64,000 bases of DNA, taken from NCBI RefSeq assembly GCF_014145675.1, contig NZ_JACGZW010000001.1:1-64000 (forward strand), written 5' to 3'. Shown here in pieces: positions 52,628 to 60,835 of the stretch (position 1 is its first letter; each line of letters starts with the position of its first letter). This DNA comes from Amycolatopsis dendrobii. Its GTDB lineage: Bacteria; Actinomycetota; Actinomycetes; Mycobacteriales; Pseudonocardiaceae. Both the position numbers and the translations under genes were made by a program. The notes under the pieces were generated by a model. That model was not told the origin of the DNA and searched no databases. It worked only from the letters and a program-made list of their open reading frames with translations.

Positions 52628-54361
52628 TCACGCCGCCTCCTGCTCGGTCAGCTGCGAAAGCACGATTTCCCGGTAGGTTTCGTTGGTGTCCATCAGCTCG
52701 TGGTGGGTTCCGGTGCCGACGACGCGGCCGTCGTCGAGCACGATGATCCGGTCCGCGCCGCGGATCGTGCTGACCCGCTGCGCGACGATGACGACGGTCG
52801 CGTCGCGGGTTTCGTCGGCGAGCGCGCGGCGCAGCGCGGCGTCGGTGGCGTAGTCGAGCGCGCTGAACGAGTCGTCGAACAGGTAGATCTCCGGCCGGTG
52901 CACCAGCATCCGCGCGATCGCGAGCCGCTGCCGCTGCCCGCCCGAGACGTTCGTGCCGCCCTGGGCGATGGGGGAGTCGAGGCCCTGTTCCATCCGTTCC
53001 ACGAAGTCCTTGCCCTGCGCGACTTCCAGCGCGTGCCAGAGCTCCTCGTCCGTCGCGTCCGGATTGCCGTAGCGGAGGTTGCTGGCGACCGTGCCGGCGA
53101 ACAGGTACGGCTTTTGCGGCACCATGCTGACCACCGACGACAGCACCGCCGGATCGAGCCGGCGCACGTCCACGCCGTCCACCCGGACCGAGCCCTCGGT
53201 GGCGTCCATCAGCCGCGGGATCAGGTTGAGCAGCGTCGTTTTCCCGCTGCCCGTGCTGCCGATGATCGCGGTGGTCTCGCCGGGCCGCGCGAAGAGGGAA
53301 ACGTCTTGCAGCACCGGCTTTTCCGCGCCGGGGTACCGGAATTCGACGCCGGTGAGGTCGAGGTGCCCGCGCTCGGCTCCGGCAGGCTGCGGCTCGTCCG
53401 GCGGACGCACGCTCGATTCGGTGTCCAGCACCTCGGTGATCCGCTCGGCGCTGACCTCCGCGCGCGGCACCATCATGAACATGAAGGTGGCCATCATGAC
53501 CGCCATCAGGATCTGCAGCAGATAGGCCAGGAACGCGGTGAGCGCGCCGATCTGCATGGCCTCGCTGTCGACCCGCTGCCCGCCGAACCACAGCACGGCG
53601 ACGCTCGACACGTTCACCACCAGCATCACGGTGGGGAACATCAGCGCGATCAGCCTGCCGACCCGCAGCGAGACGGTGAACAGCTCGTCGTTGGCGCGGC
53701 CGAAACGCTCGCGTTCGTGCTGGTCCCGCACGAACGCGCGGATCACCCGGATGCCCATGATCTGCTCGCGCATGACCTGGTTGATCCGGTCGAGGCGCAC
53801 CTGCATGAGCCGGAACGCCGAGCGCATCCGCATGACGATGAGCCCGATCGCGACCCCCAGCACCGGCACGATGACCACCAGCAGCGACGACAGCGGGACG
53901 TCCTGCTGCAGCGCGAGCAGGATGCCGCCGACGCACATGATCGGCGCGGACACCATCAGCGTGAAGGTGAGGCCGGCGAGCAGCTGGATCTGCTGGACGT
54001 CGTTGGTGGTGCGGGTGATCAGCGACGGCGTGCCGAATTTGCCGATCTCGCGGGCGGAGAAATCCTGCACGCGGTGGAAGACTCCGGCGCGGATGTCGCG
54101 GCCGACCGCCGACGCGATGCGGGAACCGTAGTAGACGGCCCCGATCGACCCGGCGATCTGCACCAGCGTGATCAGCAGCATCACGCCGCCGGTCTTCACG
54201 ATGTAGCCGGTGTCGCCTTTGACGAGGCCGCCGTCGATGATGTCGGCGTTGAGCGTGGGCAGGTACAGCGCGGCGATCGTCTGCACCAGTTGCAGCGCGA
54301 CGACGAGCCACAGCGCGGCCCGGTACGGGCGCAGGTAGCTGCGCAACAGTTTGACCAGCAC
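52628..54361 (-). CDS. ABC exporter half-transporter (membrane plus ATPase domains), first of pair
   Basis: 577 residues. Six membrane helices beginning YRAALWLVVALQLVQTIAAL; ATPase with Walker A GSTGSGKTTLLNLI, signature VSGGQRQRLAIARML and Walker B IYLFDDSFSALDYATD. The residue after Walker B Asp is Asp (FDDS), not the catalytic Glu, so this ATP site is probably degenerate, a common feature of heterodimeric exporters. GTG at 54361 with GGGGGAG nine bases upstream. 39 bp after the TetR stop. Confidence 0.92.
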   Translation of the reverse strand: MLVKLLRSYLRPYRAALWLVVALQLVQTIAALYLPTLNADIIDGGLVKGDTGYIVKTGGVMLLITLVQIAGSIGAVYYGSRIASAVGRDIRAGVFHRVQDFSAREIGKFGTPSLITRTTNDVQQIQLLAGLTFTLMVSAPIMCVGGILLALQQDVPLSSLLVVIVPVLGVAIGLIVMRMRSAFRLMQVRLDRINQVMREQIMGIRVIRAFVRDQHERERFGRANDELFTVSLRVGRLIALMFPTVMLVVNVSSVAVLWFGGQRVDSEAMQIGALTAFLAYLLQILMAVMMATFMFMMVPRAEVSAERITEVLDTESSVRPPDEPQPAGAERGHLDLTGVEFRYPGAEKPVLQDVSLFARPGETTAIIGSTGSGKTTLLNLIPRLMDATEGSVRVDGVDVRRLDPAVLSSVVSMVPQKPYLFAGTVASNLRYGNPDATDEELWHALEVAQGKDFVERMEQGLDSPIAQGGTNVSGGQRQRLAIARMLVHRPEIYLFDDSFSALDYATDAALRRALADETRDATVVIVAQRVSTIRGADRIIVLDDGRVVGTGTHHELMDTNETYREIVLSQLTEQEAA

Positions 54362-54400
54362 GGTCGGGCACTCCCCCAAAAAAGTGGCGTCGGTTCGGGT

Positions 54401-55027
54401 CTAGCGGGCCGCGCCGGACGCGGCCAGTGCCGGCATCCCGGCGGCTGCCTCCCGCAGGAGGCCGGTGAAGGCGGATACGAACTCTTCGTCGTCGGAGTCC
54501 GAATTGAGCCAGGTGTCGAAGGCGATGCGCGAAGCGTTCTGCACAATGCTCGCCATCAGCCGGGCGTGCAACGGATTTGCGTGCTCGCCCGCTCGTTCGG
54601 CGATGGCGTCGGCCAGCACGCGTTCGACGGCGGCGTACGCGCGCAGCATCTCGGCGAACAAGCCGCCGTTCTCCATCATCGCGCGAACCCGCCGCACGTC
54701 CTCGCGCTTCGGGCGTTCGTCCTCGGCGAACCGCGTGATCGACGCGTTGACGACCGCGTCCCACAGCGGCTCGTCGGCGGGCCTCGCCAGAAGCGCTTCG
54801 CGCACGCGCTCCTGCCGTTCGACGATGAACGCGCAGACAGCTTCCTCCTTGCTGGAAAAGTAGTTGTTGAAGGTGCGCGCGGACACGCCCACCTCGTTCG
54901 CGATGTCCTCCACCCGAAGCTGCTCGACGCCCCGCTCGAGCGCGATCCGCAGCGCGGCTTCGGCGAGCGCCCTTCGCGCGGCTCGTTTCTTGCGCTCGCG
55001 CAGGCCCAGAGGGGCGGTGGAGGTCAC
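54401..55027 (-). CDS. TetR-family regulator of the ABC exporter pair
   Basis: 208 residues. The helix-turn-helix is EDIANEVGVSARTFNNYFSS, followed by KEEAVCAF; the remaining helices form the ligand pocket (C-terminal part matches the TetR_C-type of actinobacteria). First gene of the operon, so it likely represses itself and the exporter and is released by the exported compound. Direct repeats at 55044-55091 around a CATAAT box are candidate operator sites. Confidence 0.92.
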   Translation of the reverse strand: MTSTAPLGLRERKKRAARRALAEAALRIALERGVEQLRVEDIANEVGVSARTFNNYFSSKEEAVCAFIVERQERVREALLARPADEPLWDAVVNASITRFAEDERPKREDVRRVRAMMENGGLFAEMLRAYAAVERVLADAIAERAGEHANPLHARLMASIVQNASRIAFDTWLNSDSDDEEFVSAFTGLLREAAAGMPALAASGAAR

Positions 55028-55043
55028 CGGGCCGAGAGTAGCA

Positions 55044-55091
55044 GCGAAAGTTGCGCGATGCGAAAAATTATGCGGACCGCGAAAAGTTGCG
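55044..55091 (-). promoter_or_regulatory. Repeated GCGAAA(A)GTTGCG sites at the TetR promoter
   Basis: GCGAAAGTTGCG (55044-55055) and GCGAAAAGTTGCG (55079-55091) flank a related GCGAAAAATTATGCG (55060-55074). The latter contains, on the minus strand, CATAAT (55072-55067), a good -10 box. The repeats are direct, not palindromic. Likely promoter and operator of the TetR-exporter operon. Confidence 0.5.
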
Positions 55092-55443
55092 TTCTCGCAG
55101 GGGGCGGGGCGGCTGGAGACACGGAAGGATCGTCGCGGTCCGCTGTCACCGGCGCGTCACCCCGGCCCTCGTGAGGGTTGATCGCAGGTTTTCCCGAACT
55201 TCGCCGAGCACGCCGGCACGGACGCCGCGACCGCGTTCACCGACGAATTCGGTTCGCTCGGTTTCGCCTGAAACACAACGGCTTATCCCCGTTCGTCCTC
55301 CTCGGCGGCAACCTTGATCAAGAGGGTGGACAAGCGCTTCCCGGGCTCCCTAGCCTGTGTCCGGCAGATATCTGAACACTCGTTTGGCAACTTTCGGCCG
55401 CCCGCGAACCCCCGGTTCCGCGGTGAATCCGGAAAGGACCGGC
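55092..55443. other. Intergenic region with a possible gene-tail remnant
   Basis: About 350 bp with no intact gene. From about 55187 a plus-strand frame reads VFPNFAEHAGTDAATAFTDE and then FGSLGFA and stop (near 55271), which looks like the end of a protein but has no start or family I recognise. The rest should include the promoter of the VOC gene. Confidence 0.3.
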
Positions 55444-56115
55444 ATGTTCCACCTTGACCATTTCTGCCTCGGCGCCCGCGACCTGGGCGAGGGCGTCCGC
55501 CGGGTGCGGGAGGAAACCGGGCTCGCCAGCTACGACGGGGGCGCCTTCGCGGCAGGCATCGCGAACACGATCTTCCCGCTCGGCGGGGACGTCTACCTGG
55601 AGGTCGAGGCGGTGACTGCCCCGGCGGCCGAGCGGGACGAGGGGGTCGCGTGGTTCGACCGGGTCGTCGCGGACGGCGACCGGTGGATGTTCTGGAGCCT
55701 GCGCGCCGACACGCTCGACGAGATGGCCGAGGTCGCGCAGCGGCTCGGCGGCGAGGTGGCGCGGCTTCCCGGGCGTGTCCAGCCGGACGGCGCCCAGCGC
55801 ATCATCACCACCGCGCCCGGCCCCGGCCGCGCACTCGACACGTGCTGGCGGCGGGGCCTGCCGAACTGGTTTTACCGCGAGGATCCGGCCGCCAACCCTG
55901 ATCGCGGGGCGGCGGAGGACGGTGAGCGCGGGGCAGCGGTGACCGGGTTGGAGATCGGTGCGGACGCCGGGGAACTGCGGGAGCACATCGGCGCCGAGAC
56001 CTTCGACCGGTTGCCGCTGACGGTCGTGTCCGGACGGCCGGGCGTGCACGCGGTCACGGTGCGCACCGCGTCCGGGCGCGAGGTCGCGCTGCGCAGGGAC
56101 CCGGCCGAGTTGTAG
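55444..56115 (+). CDS. VOC (glyoxalase-like) domain protein
   Basis: 223 residues. Opens MFHLDHFCLGARDLGEGVRR like other glyoxalase-like domain proteins; FPLGGDVYLEVEAVTAP follows. The C-terminal half (GLEIGADAGELREHIGAETF, VHAVTVRTASGREVALRRDP) resembles a second, divergent VOC half. ATG at 55444 with GGAAAGGA five bases ahead. Probably cytoplasmic; substrate unknown. A second, broken VOC gene follows 48 bp downstream. Confidence 0.8.
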   Translation: MFHLDHFCLGARDLGEGVRRVREETGLASYDGGAFAAGIANTIFPLGGDVYLEVEAVTAPAAERDEGVAWFDRVVADGDRWMFWSLRADTLDEMAEVAQRLGGEVARLPGRVQPDGAQRIITTAPGPGRALDTCWRRGLPNWFYREDPAANPDRGAAEDGERGAAVTGLEIGADAGELREHIGAETFDRLPLTVVSGRPGVHAVTVRTASGREVALRRDPAEL

Positions 56116-56163
56116 CGACGCGTTTTCGGGAGCGCACCTGCCGTTTCGTGCCAGGATGAACAC

Positions 56164-56518
56164 ATGTTCGACGGACTGCGCACGATCGTGTAGCCGGTCG
56201 GCGATCTGGCCGCGGCCAAGGAGCGGCGGACCCGGATGCTCGGGGTGCCGCCGTACTTCGGCGAGCCGTTCTGCGTCGGCTGCCGCGTTCACGGGTACGA
56301 ACTGGCGCTCGACCCGAACGGCCGCGCGGAGAACGGCGACGGGCCGGTGACGTACTGGGGCGTGCCGGAGGTGGAAGCCGCGGTGGCGAAGCTGGGTCGG
56401 CGAGGGCGCGGCCGAGCACTCGGCAGTGACCGATTTGGGCGGCGGGATCCGCACCGCGCCGGACGGGAACCTGGTCGGGGTGATCGAGAACCCGCATTTC
56501 CCGGGTGCTCCGGCTTGA
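56164..56518 (+). pseudogene. Broken VOC/glyoxalase gene (stop codon and frameshift)
   Basis: Reading from ATG 56164, MFDGLRTIV is followed by an in-frame TAG (56191-56193) and then VOC-like sequence PVGDLAAAKERRTRMLGVPP and YELALDPNGRAENGDGPVTY. Near 56395 one extra G shifts the frame; the continuation GEGAAEHSAVTDLGGGIRTA and DGNLVGVIENPHF ends at 56518. Two separate lesions argue for a true pseudogene rather than a base-call error. Repaired length would be about 117 residues, normal for a single VOC domain. Confidence 0.85.
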
Positions 56519-56742
56519 GCAGAGCGTCGGCCGCGGCCGTCGTGCTGCTGCTCGGTGCCGGACTGGTCGCGGCCCAGCCGTCGGCGCCGGCGCCGCGGAC
56601 GTATCTCCTCGTCACCGGCGTCGCCGACGCCGACCGGACCGGGCGGGTCTGCGGGGACCGGCCGATCGCGCCGGATTTCCCGGCCCCGGACCCGGAGGCG
56701 GCCGCCGGTAAGCGGCTGCGCACGCGCGGCGCCTGCGCGTAG
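56515..56742 (+). CDS. Possible small secreted protein
   Basis: A 75-residue frame that would start with TTG overlapping the stop of the broken VOC gene (TTGA). It begins with a signal-peptide-like stretch (SRASAAAVVLLLGAGLVAAQ) and contains two Cys (CGDRPIAPDFPAP and CA at the end). No family recognised and no clear ribosome site, so it may be chance coding in GC-rich DNA. Confidence 0.3.
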   Translation: MSRASAAAVVLLLGAGLVAAQPSAPAPRTYLLVTGVADADRTGRVCGDRPIAPDFPAPDPEAAAGKRLRTRGACA

Positions 56743-56839
56743 CCCCCGGACCTGCGCGGACTGTCGGATTCGGACGATCGCGGCTACGGTGGTCACCGAG
56801 CGTGAATACGGACCGGCGAACTCGGCGGAGGTGCGCGGC

Positions 56840-57712
56840 ATGCGGTCGATGTGGAAGGGCTCGGTGTCCTTCGGGCTGGTCAGCATCCCGATCCAGCTGT
56901 ACGCGGCGACCGAGAACAAGAACGTGTCGCTGCGCCAGGTGCACGTCGCCGACGGCGGGCGGATCCAGTACAAGCGGTTCTGCTCGATCGACGGCGAGGA
57001 GGTGCCCTACTCCGACATCGCCAAGGGCTACGAGCTGCCCGACGGCGAGATGGTCGTGATCACCGACGCCGACCTCGCCGAACTGCCGCTGCCCACCCAG
57101 CATGCGATCGACGTGCTCGAATTCGTGCCGCTGGAGTCGATCGACCCGATCCGGTTCGACCGCACCTACTACCTGGAGCCGCAGAAGAACGCGGTGAAGC
57201 CGTACGTGGTGCTGCGCGACGCGCTGCAGAAGGCGAGCCATGTGGCGATCGCGAAGGTCGCGGTGCGCCAGCGGGAGAGCCTGGCGCTGCTGCGCGTCGT
57301 GGACGACGTGCTCGTGATGACCACGATGCTGTGGGCCGACGAGGTCCGTGTCCCGGATTTCCCGTTCCTGCACGAGGATCCGCCGCAGGTCCGCGCGCAG
57401 GAGGTGACGATGGCGGGGTCGCTGATCGACTCGCTGTCCGAGCCGGTGTTCGAACCGGAGAAATACTCGGACTCCTACCGGGAAGCGCTCGAGGCGATGA
57501 TCGAGGCGAAGGCGGGCGGCGGCCAGACGGTCGGCGCGCCGAAACAGGGGGAGAAGGCCGAGGTCGTCGACCTGATGGCGGCGCTGGAGGCCAGCGTGTC
57601 GGCGGCGAAGAAGACCCGCGGGCCCGCCAAGGAGACGAAAAAGGCCGCGGGCGAAGGCAAAGCGGCGGCGAAGAAACCGGCGGCGCGGGCTCGGCGGCCG
57701 AAGAGCGCCTGA
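56840..57712 (+). CDS. ku: Ku protein, DNA double-strand break end-binding
   Basis: 290 residues. MWKGSVSFGLVSIPIQLYAA, VHVADGGRIQYKRFCSIDGE, EFVPLESIDPIRFDRTYYLE and LRVVDDVLVMTTMLWADEVR define the bacterial Ku core ring. The last 60 residues are Lys/Ala-rich (KKTRGPAKETKKAAGEGKAA), a DNA-binding tail typical of actinobacteria. ATG at 56840 has GGAGG eight bases ahead. It would thread broken ends and recruit LigD for end joining; no ligD is in the window. Confidence 0.95.
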   Translation: MRSMWKGSVSFGLVSIPIQLYAATENKNVSLRQVHVADGGRIQYKRFCSIDGEEVPYSDIAKGYELPDGEMVVITDADLAELPLPTQHAIDVLEFVPLESIDPIRFDRTYYLEPQKNAVKPYVVLRDALQKASHVAIAKVAVRQRESLALLRVVDDVLVMTTMLWADEVRVPDFPFLHEDPPQVRAQEVTMAGSLIDSLSEPVFEPEKYSDSYREALEAMIEAKAGGGQTVGAPKQGEKAEVVDLMAALEASVSAAKKTRGPAKETKKAAGEGKAAAKKPAARARRPKSA

Positions 57713-57757
57713 GCGGGGGTTCCGCCGGCGCGCGGCGAGCTGTTCCACGACCCGGAA

Positions 57758-57773
57758 CAGTGAAATTTCACTG
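57758..57773. promoter_or_regulatory. Perfect 16-bp palindrome downstream of ku
   Basis: CAGTGAAATTTCACTG is a perfect palindrome, AT-rich in a GC-rich context, 45 bp after ku and about 190 bp before the Cys-rich gene. It lacks a loop, so it looks more like a protein-binding site than a terminator. It could serve the downstream gene. Confidence 0.5.
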
Positions 57774-57959
57774 CTGCCGGCCGGAAAACGCCGGTCGTCA
57801 CGCCCGGTGAGCGACTGCGGCGGACTTCACCGGACCGGGGCGCCGACACGCCGCCGGGTATCCTGCGACGGCGAGATTTCCAGTGGTACCAAAGAGGAGT
57901 CCGGCCCCGGAGCGCATCGGCGCCGGGGACTCGAATACCTGAGCGGAAGGCGGCTGAGC

Positions 57960-58166
57960 ATGGAGTGCGCGTTCTGCACGAGCGGCATCGACCACTGTCA
58001 CGGCACCCTGGTGGTCCACCCGGACCGCGGGTTCGCCGAGTGCACCGATCCGTCCTGCCTCGACCTGGACCGGGTCCGGCACGGCCTGATCATCGACTGT
58101 CACACCCTCGACGCCGGGTGCGCCTGCACCGGAGCGGAGAAATCCCTGCTGCGGCAGGCTTCCTGA
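57960..58166 (+). CDS. Small Cys-rich protein, probably metal-binding
   Basis: 68 residues with eight Cys and several His: MECAFCTSGIDHCHGTLVVH, GFAECTDPSCLDLD, IIDCHTLDAGCACTG. The CxxC...CxH spacing suggests one or two zinc or iron-sulfur sites. GGAAGG lies nine bases before the ATG. Short proteins of this pattern occur in actinobacteria without known role. Convergent with ahcY. Confidence 0.7.
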   Translation: MECAFCTSGIDHCHGTLVVHPDRGFAECTDPSCLDLDRVRHGLIIDCHTLDAGCACTGAEKSLLRQAS

Positions 58167-58269
58167 GCTCCGGCGGCGCCCCGGCCGCCACGGAGCGCGG
58201 CCGGGGCGGCTTTACCCGATCGGGTACCTGGCCGTGTACAAGCTGCTTGGCGATGTGCTAACACTACCG

Positions 58270-58312
58270 GGGGTCCTTCGGCTCTCCCTCCCCCTCGGAG
58301 CCGGAGGACCCC
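58270..58312. terminator. Bidirectional terminator between the Cys-rich gene and ahcY
   Basis: GGGGTCCTTCGGCTC (58270-58284) pairs with GAGCCGGAGGACCCC (58298-58312) over 15 positions with one wobble, followed by TTT on the plus strand. It lies between the two convergent stops at 58166 and 58341. Confidence 0.8.
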
Positions 58313-58340
58313 TTTCTCGCCGCAGCGTCCGGCGAAGCGG

Positions 58341-59801
58341 TCAGTAGCGGTAGTGGTCCAGTTTGTACGGCCCGTCCACGTCGACGCCGATGTACTCCGC
58401 CTGTTCCTTGCTCAGCTTGGTCAGCCGGACGCCGAGCGCGTCCAGGTGCAGCCGCGCGACCTTCTCGTCGAGGTGCTTCGGCAGCCGGTACACGTCGTTC
58501 GCGTAGTCGCCCGGCTTGCCGAACAGTTCGATCTGGGCGAGGACCTGGTTCGCGAACGACGCGGACATGACGAACGACGGATGCCCGGTCGCGTTGCCGA
58601 GGTTCATCAGCCTGCCCTCGGACAGCACGATGATGGCGTGCCCGTCCGGGAACCGCCACGTGTGCACCTGCGGTTTGACCTCGGTCTTGACGATGCCCGG
58701 GATCTTCGCCAGCCCGGCCATGTCGATCTCGTTGTCGAAGTGGCCGACGTTCGCGACGATCGCCTGGTGCTTCATCCGGGCCATCTGCGCGGCGGAGATG
58801 ATGCCGAAGTTGCCCGTGGTGGTGAGGAAAATGTCGGCGCGCTCCACGACGTCGTCGAGTTCGACCACGTCGAGCCCGTCCATCGCGGCCTGCAGCGCGC
58901 AGATCGGGTCGATCTCGGTCACCACGACGCGCGCGCCCTGCCCGCGCAGCGCCTCGACCGCGCCCTTGCCGACGTCGCCGTACCCGCACACGACGGCGTA
59001 CTTCCCGCCGATCATCACGTCGGTGCCGCGGTTGAGGCCGTCCGGGAGCGAATGGCGGATTCCGTACTTGTTGTCGAACTTCGACTTCGTGACCGAGTCG
59101 TTGACGTTCATCGCCGGGAACAGCAGCTCTCCGGTGGCCGCGAGCTGGTAAAGCCGGTTCACGCCCGCCGTGGTCTCCTCGGTGACCCCGCGCATCGCCC
59201 CGGCGATCCGGGTGAACCGCTGCGGGTCCTCGGCCAGGCTCGCCGCGAGAGTGCGCAGCAGGATCCGGTAGTCCTCCGGGTCGTCCTCGTGCGCGGCGGG
59301 CACCGCGCCCGCCTTCTCGAACTCGGCTCCCTTGTGGACGAGCAGGGTCGCGTCGCCGCCGTCGTCCAGGATCATGTTCGGCAGTTCGCCGCCGGGGAAA
59401 CGGAACAGCTGGTCGGTGCACCACCAGTATTCGTCGAGGGTTTCGCCCTTCCACGCGAATACCGCGGTGCCCTCGGGACGCTCCGGCGTTCCGTCCGGGC
59501 CGACGACGACCGCCGCGGCCGCCTCGTCCTGGGTCGAGAAGATGTTGCAGGACACCCAGCGCACCTCGGCGCCGAGCGCGACGAGCGTTTCGATCAGCAC
59601 CGCGGTCTGCACGGTCATGTGCAGCGAACCCGCGATGCGCGCGCCCTTGAGCGGCTGGGAGTCCGCGAACTCGCGGCGCAGCGCCATCAGGCCGGGCATT
59701 TCGTGCTCGGCGAGGTCGAGCTGGATGCGTCCGGCCGCGGCGAGCGACAGGTCGGCGACCGCGAACTCCAAGGCGTCGACGGTACGCAGGGTGGGCGACA
59801 T
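58341..59801 (-). CDS. ahcY: S-adenosylhomocysteinase
   Basis: Hydrolyses S-adenosylhomocysteine to adenosine and homocysteine, keeping methylation reactions going. 486 residues from ATG 59801 (GAAAGGAA upstream). [57 protein letters not shown], the NAD motif [16 protein letters not shown], and the C-terminal PYKLDHYRY are diagnostic. It carries the ~40-residue insertion between the two domains seen in bacterial enzymes. Divergent from a methyltransferase; no SAH riboswitch was recognised upstream. Confidence 0.97.
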   Translation of the reverse strand: MSPTLRTVDALEFAVADLSLAAAGRIQLDLAEHEMPGLMALRREFADSQPLKGARIAGSLHMTVQTAVLIETLVALGAEVRWVSCNIFSTQDEAAAAVVVGPDGTPERPEGTAVFAWKGETLDEYWWCTDQLFRFPGGELPNMILDDGGDATLLVHKGAEFEKAGAVPAAHEDDPEDYRILLRTLAASLAEDPQRFTRIAGAMRGVTEETTAGVNRLYQLAATGELLFPAMNVNDSVTKSKFDNKYGIRHSLPDGLNRGTDVMIGGKYAVVCGYGDVGKGAVEALRGQGARVVVTEIDPICALQAAMDGLDVVELDDVVERADIFLTTTGNFGIISAAQMARMKHQAIVANVGHFDNEIDMAGLAKIPGIVKTEVKPQVHTWRFPDGHAIIVLSEGRLMNLGNATGHPSFVMSASFANQVLAQIELFGKPGDYANDVYRLPKHLDEKVARLHLDALGVRLTKLSKEQAEYIGVDVDGPYKLDHYRY

Positions 59802-59905
59802 TTTTCCGTTCCTTTCGGGGTTTTCGGGCATAACGGGGCACGGGCACGGTGCCGGTGCGCGAAAAGGCAGGCGCGCGCGGTGCGGATCAGGCCAGAATGG
59901 CGGGC

Positions 59906-60664
59906 ATGGCAGAACGCGCGTTGAGTTTCGGGGCGGTGGCGGAGGAGTACGAGCGGTACCGTCCGGGATATCCCGCCGAGCTAGCGGAAAAAGTGCTGGA
60001 CTACGCGGGTGCGCCGGTGGCCGACGCCCTCGAAATCGGGGCGGGGACGGGGAAAGCGACCCGGCTGTTCGCGGGACGGGGGATCGCGGTCACCGCGACC
60101 GACCCGGATCCGGCGATGCTCGCCGAACTGCGCAAGCACCTGCCTCCCGGCGTCGGGACCCGCCGCGGCGCGCTGGAAGACCTGCGGCCGGACCGGCAGT
60201 ACGGACTGGTGTACTCGGCCGCCGCGCTGCACTGGACGGACCCGGCGGGCCGGTGGCCGCGCATCGCCGCCCTGCTCGCGCCGGGCGGGGTCTTCGCGTC
60301 CTTCGGCGGACCGTTCGGACCGGCGGATCCCGTTGTGCGGAAAGCGATCGACGAGGCTCAAGCGCCGTTTCTGGAGAGCGCGGACCTCCCGTCGCCGGAC
60401 GGCACGCCGCCGGAGAGCGCACTGCAGTGGCCGGGCACGGAACTCGAGCGGTCCGAGTTGTTCGCCGACGTCCGGCAAGTCGTCGTCCGGCAGCGGATGA
60501 CGTTGACCGCGGACGAGCTGATCGGCCTGCTGTCCACGGTTTCGGCGTACCGGGTGCTGCCGGATCCGGTGCGGGAGCAGGTTTTCCCGCGGATCCGGCA
60601 GGTGCTTCCGGCGACGGTCGAAATGATCGCCGACCACACGGCCCATCTCGCGCGACGGTGCTGA
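59906..60664 (+). CDS. SAM-dependent class I methyltransferase
   Basis: 252 residues. Motif [20 protein letters not shown], motif [36 protein letters not shown] and [12 protein letters not shown] fit the small-molecule methyltransferase type (Methyltransf_11). [17 protein letters not shown] opening is common in actinobacteria. ATG 59906 or 59897 are both possible. Divergent from ahcY, which removes its by-product. Confidence 0.88.
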   Translation: MAERALSFGAVAEEYERYRPGYPAELAEKVLDYAGAPVADALEIGAGTGKATRLFAGRGIAVTATDPDPAMLAELRKHLPPGVGTRRGALEDLRPDRQYGLVYSAAALHWTDPAGRWPRIAALLAPGGVFASFGGPFGPADPVVRKAIDEAQAPFLESADLPSPDGTPPESALQWPGTELERSELFADVRQVVVRQRMTLTADELIGLLSTVSAYRVLPDPVREQVFPRIRQVLPATVEMIADHTAHLARRC

Positions 60665-60694
60665 GCCGGCCGGAATCGCCAGTGGCACGCGACA

Positions 60695-60711
60695 CCTCCT
60701 GAACCAGGAGG
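60695..60711. terminator. Short hairpin between convergent genes
   Basis: CCTCCTG-AAC-CAGGAGG forms a 7-bp perfect stem, 30 bp after the methyltransferase stop and 125 bp before the dinB stop. Small, so only a modest terminator candidate. Confidence 0.35.
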
Positions 60712-60835
60712 CGCCCTTCGCTCTGAGTCCCGCGGGCCGAGCGTGGCGGGGAAACCCCGTCGCAGCGCCTCTCGGCCCGGAGCCGCGCCCCGGCGGGCGC
60801 GTCCGTTCCACCTTGGCAAGCCCGGTCCGGACCTG

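Noticed and set aside
52007..55174. A 1055-codon plus-strand open frame opposite the exporter and TetR genes
   Set aside because: The minus strand encodes two complete ABC exporters and a TetR protein; the plus frame is rich in His/Arg/Asp without any domain.
59802..59905. SAH riboswitch ahead of ahcY
   Set aside because: The gap is only about 100 bp, is shared with a divergent gene, and I could not trace the conserved riboswitch core.
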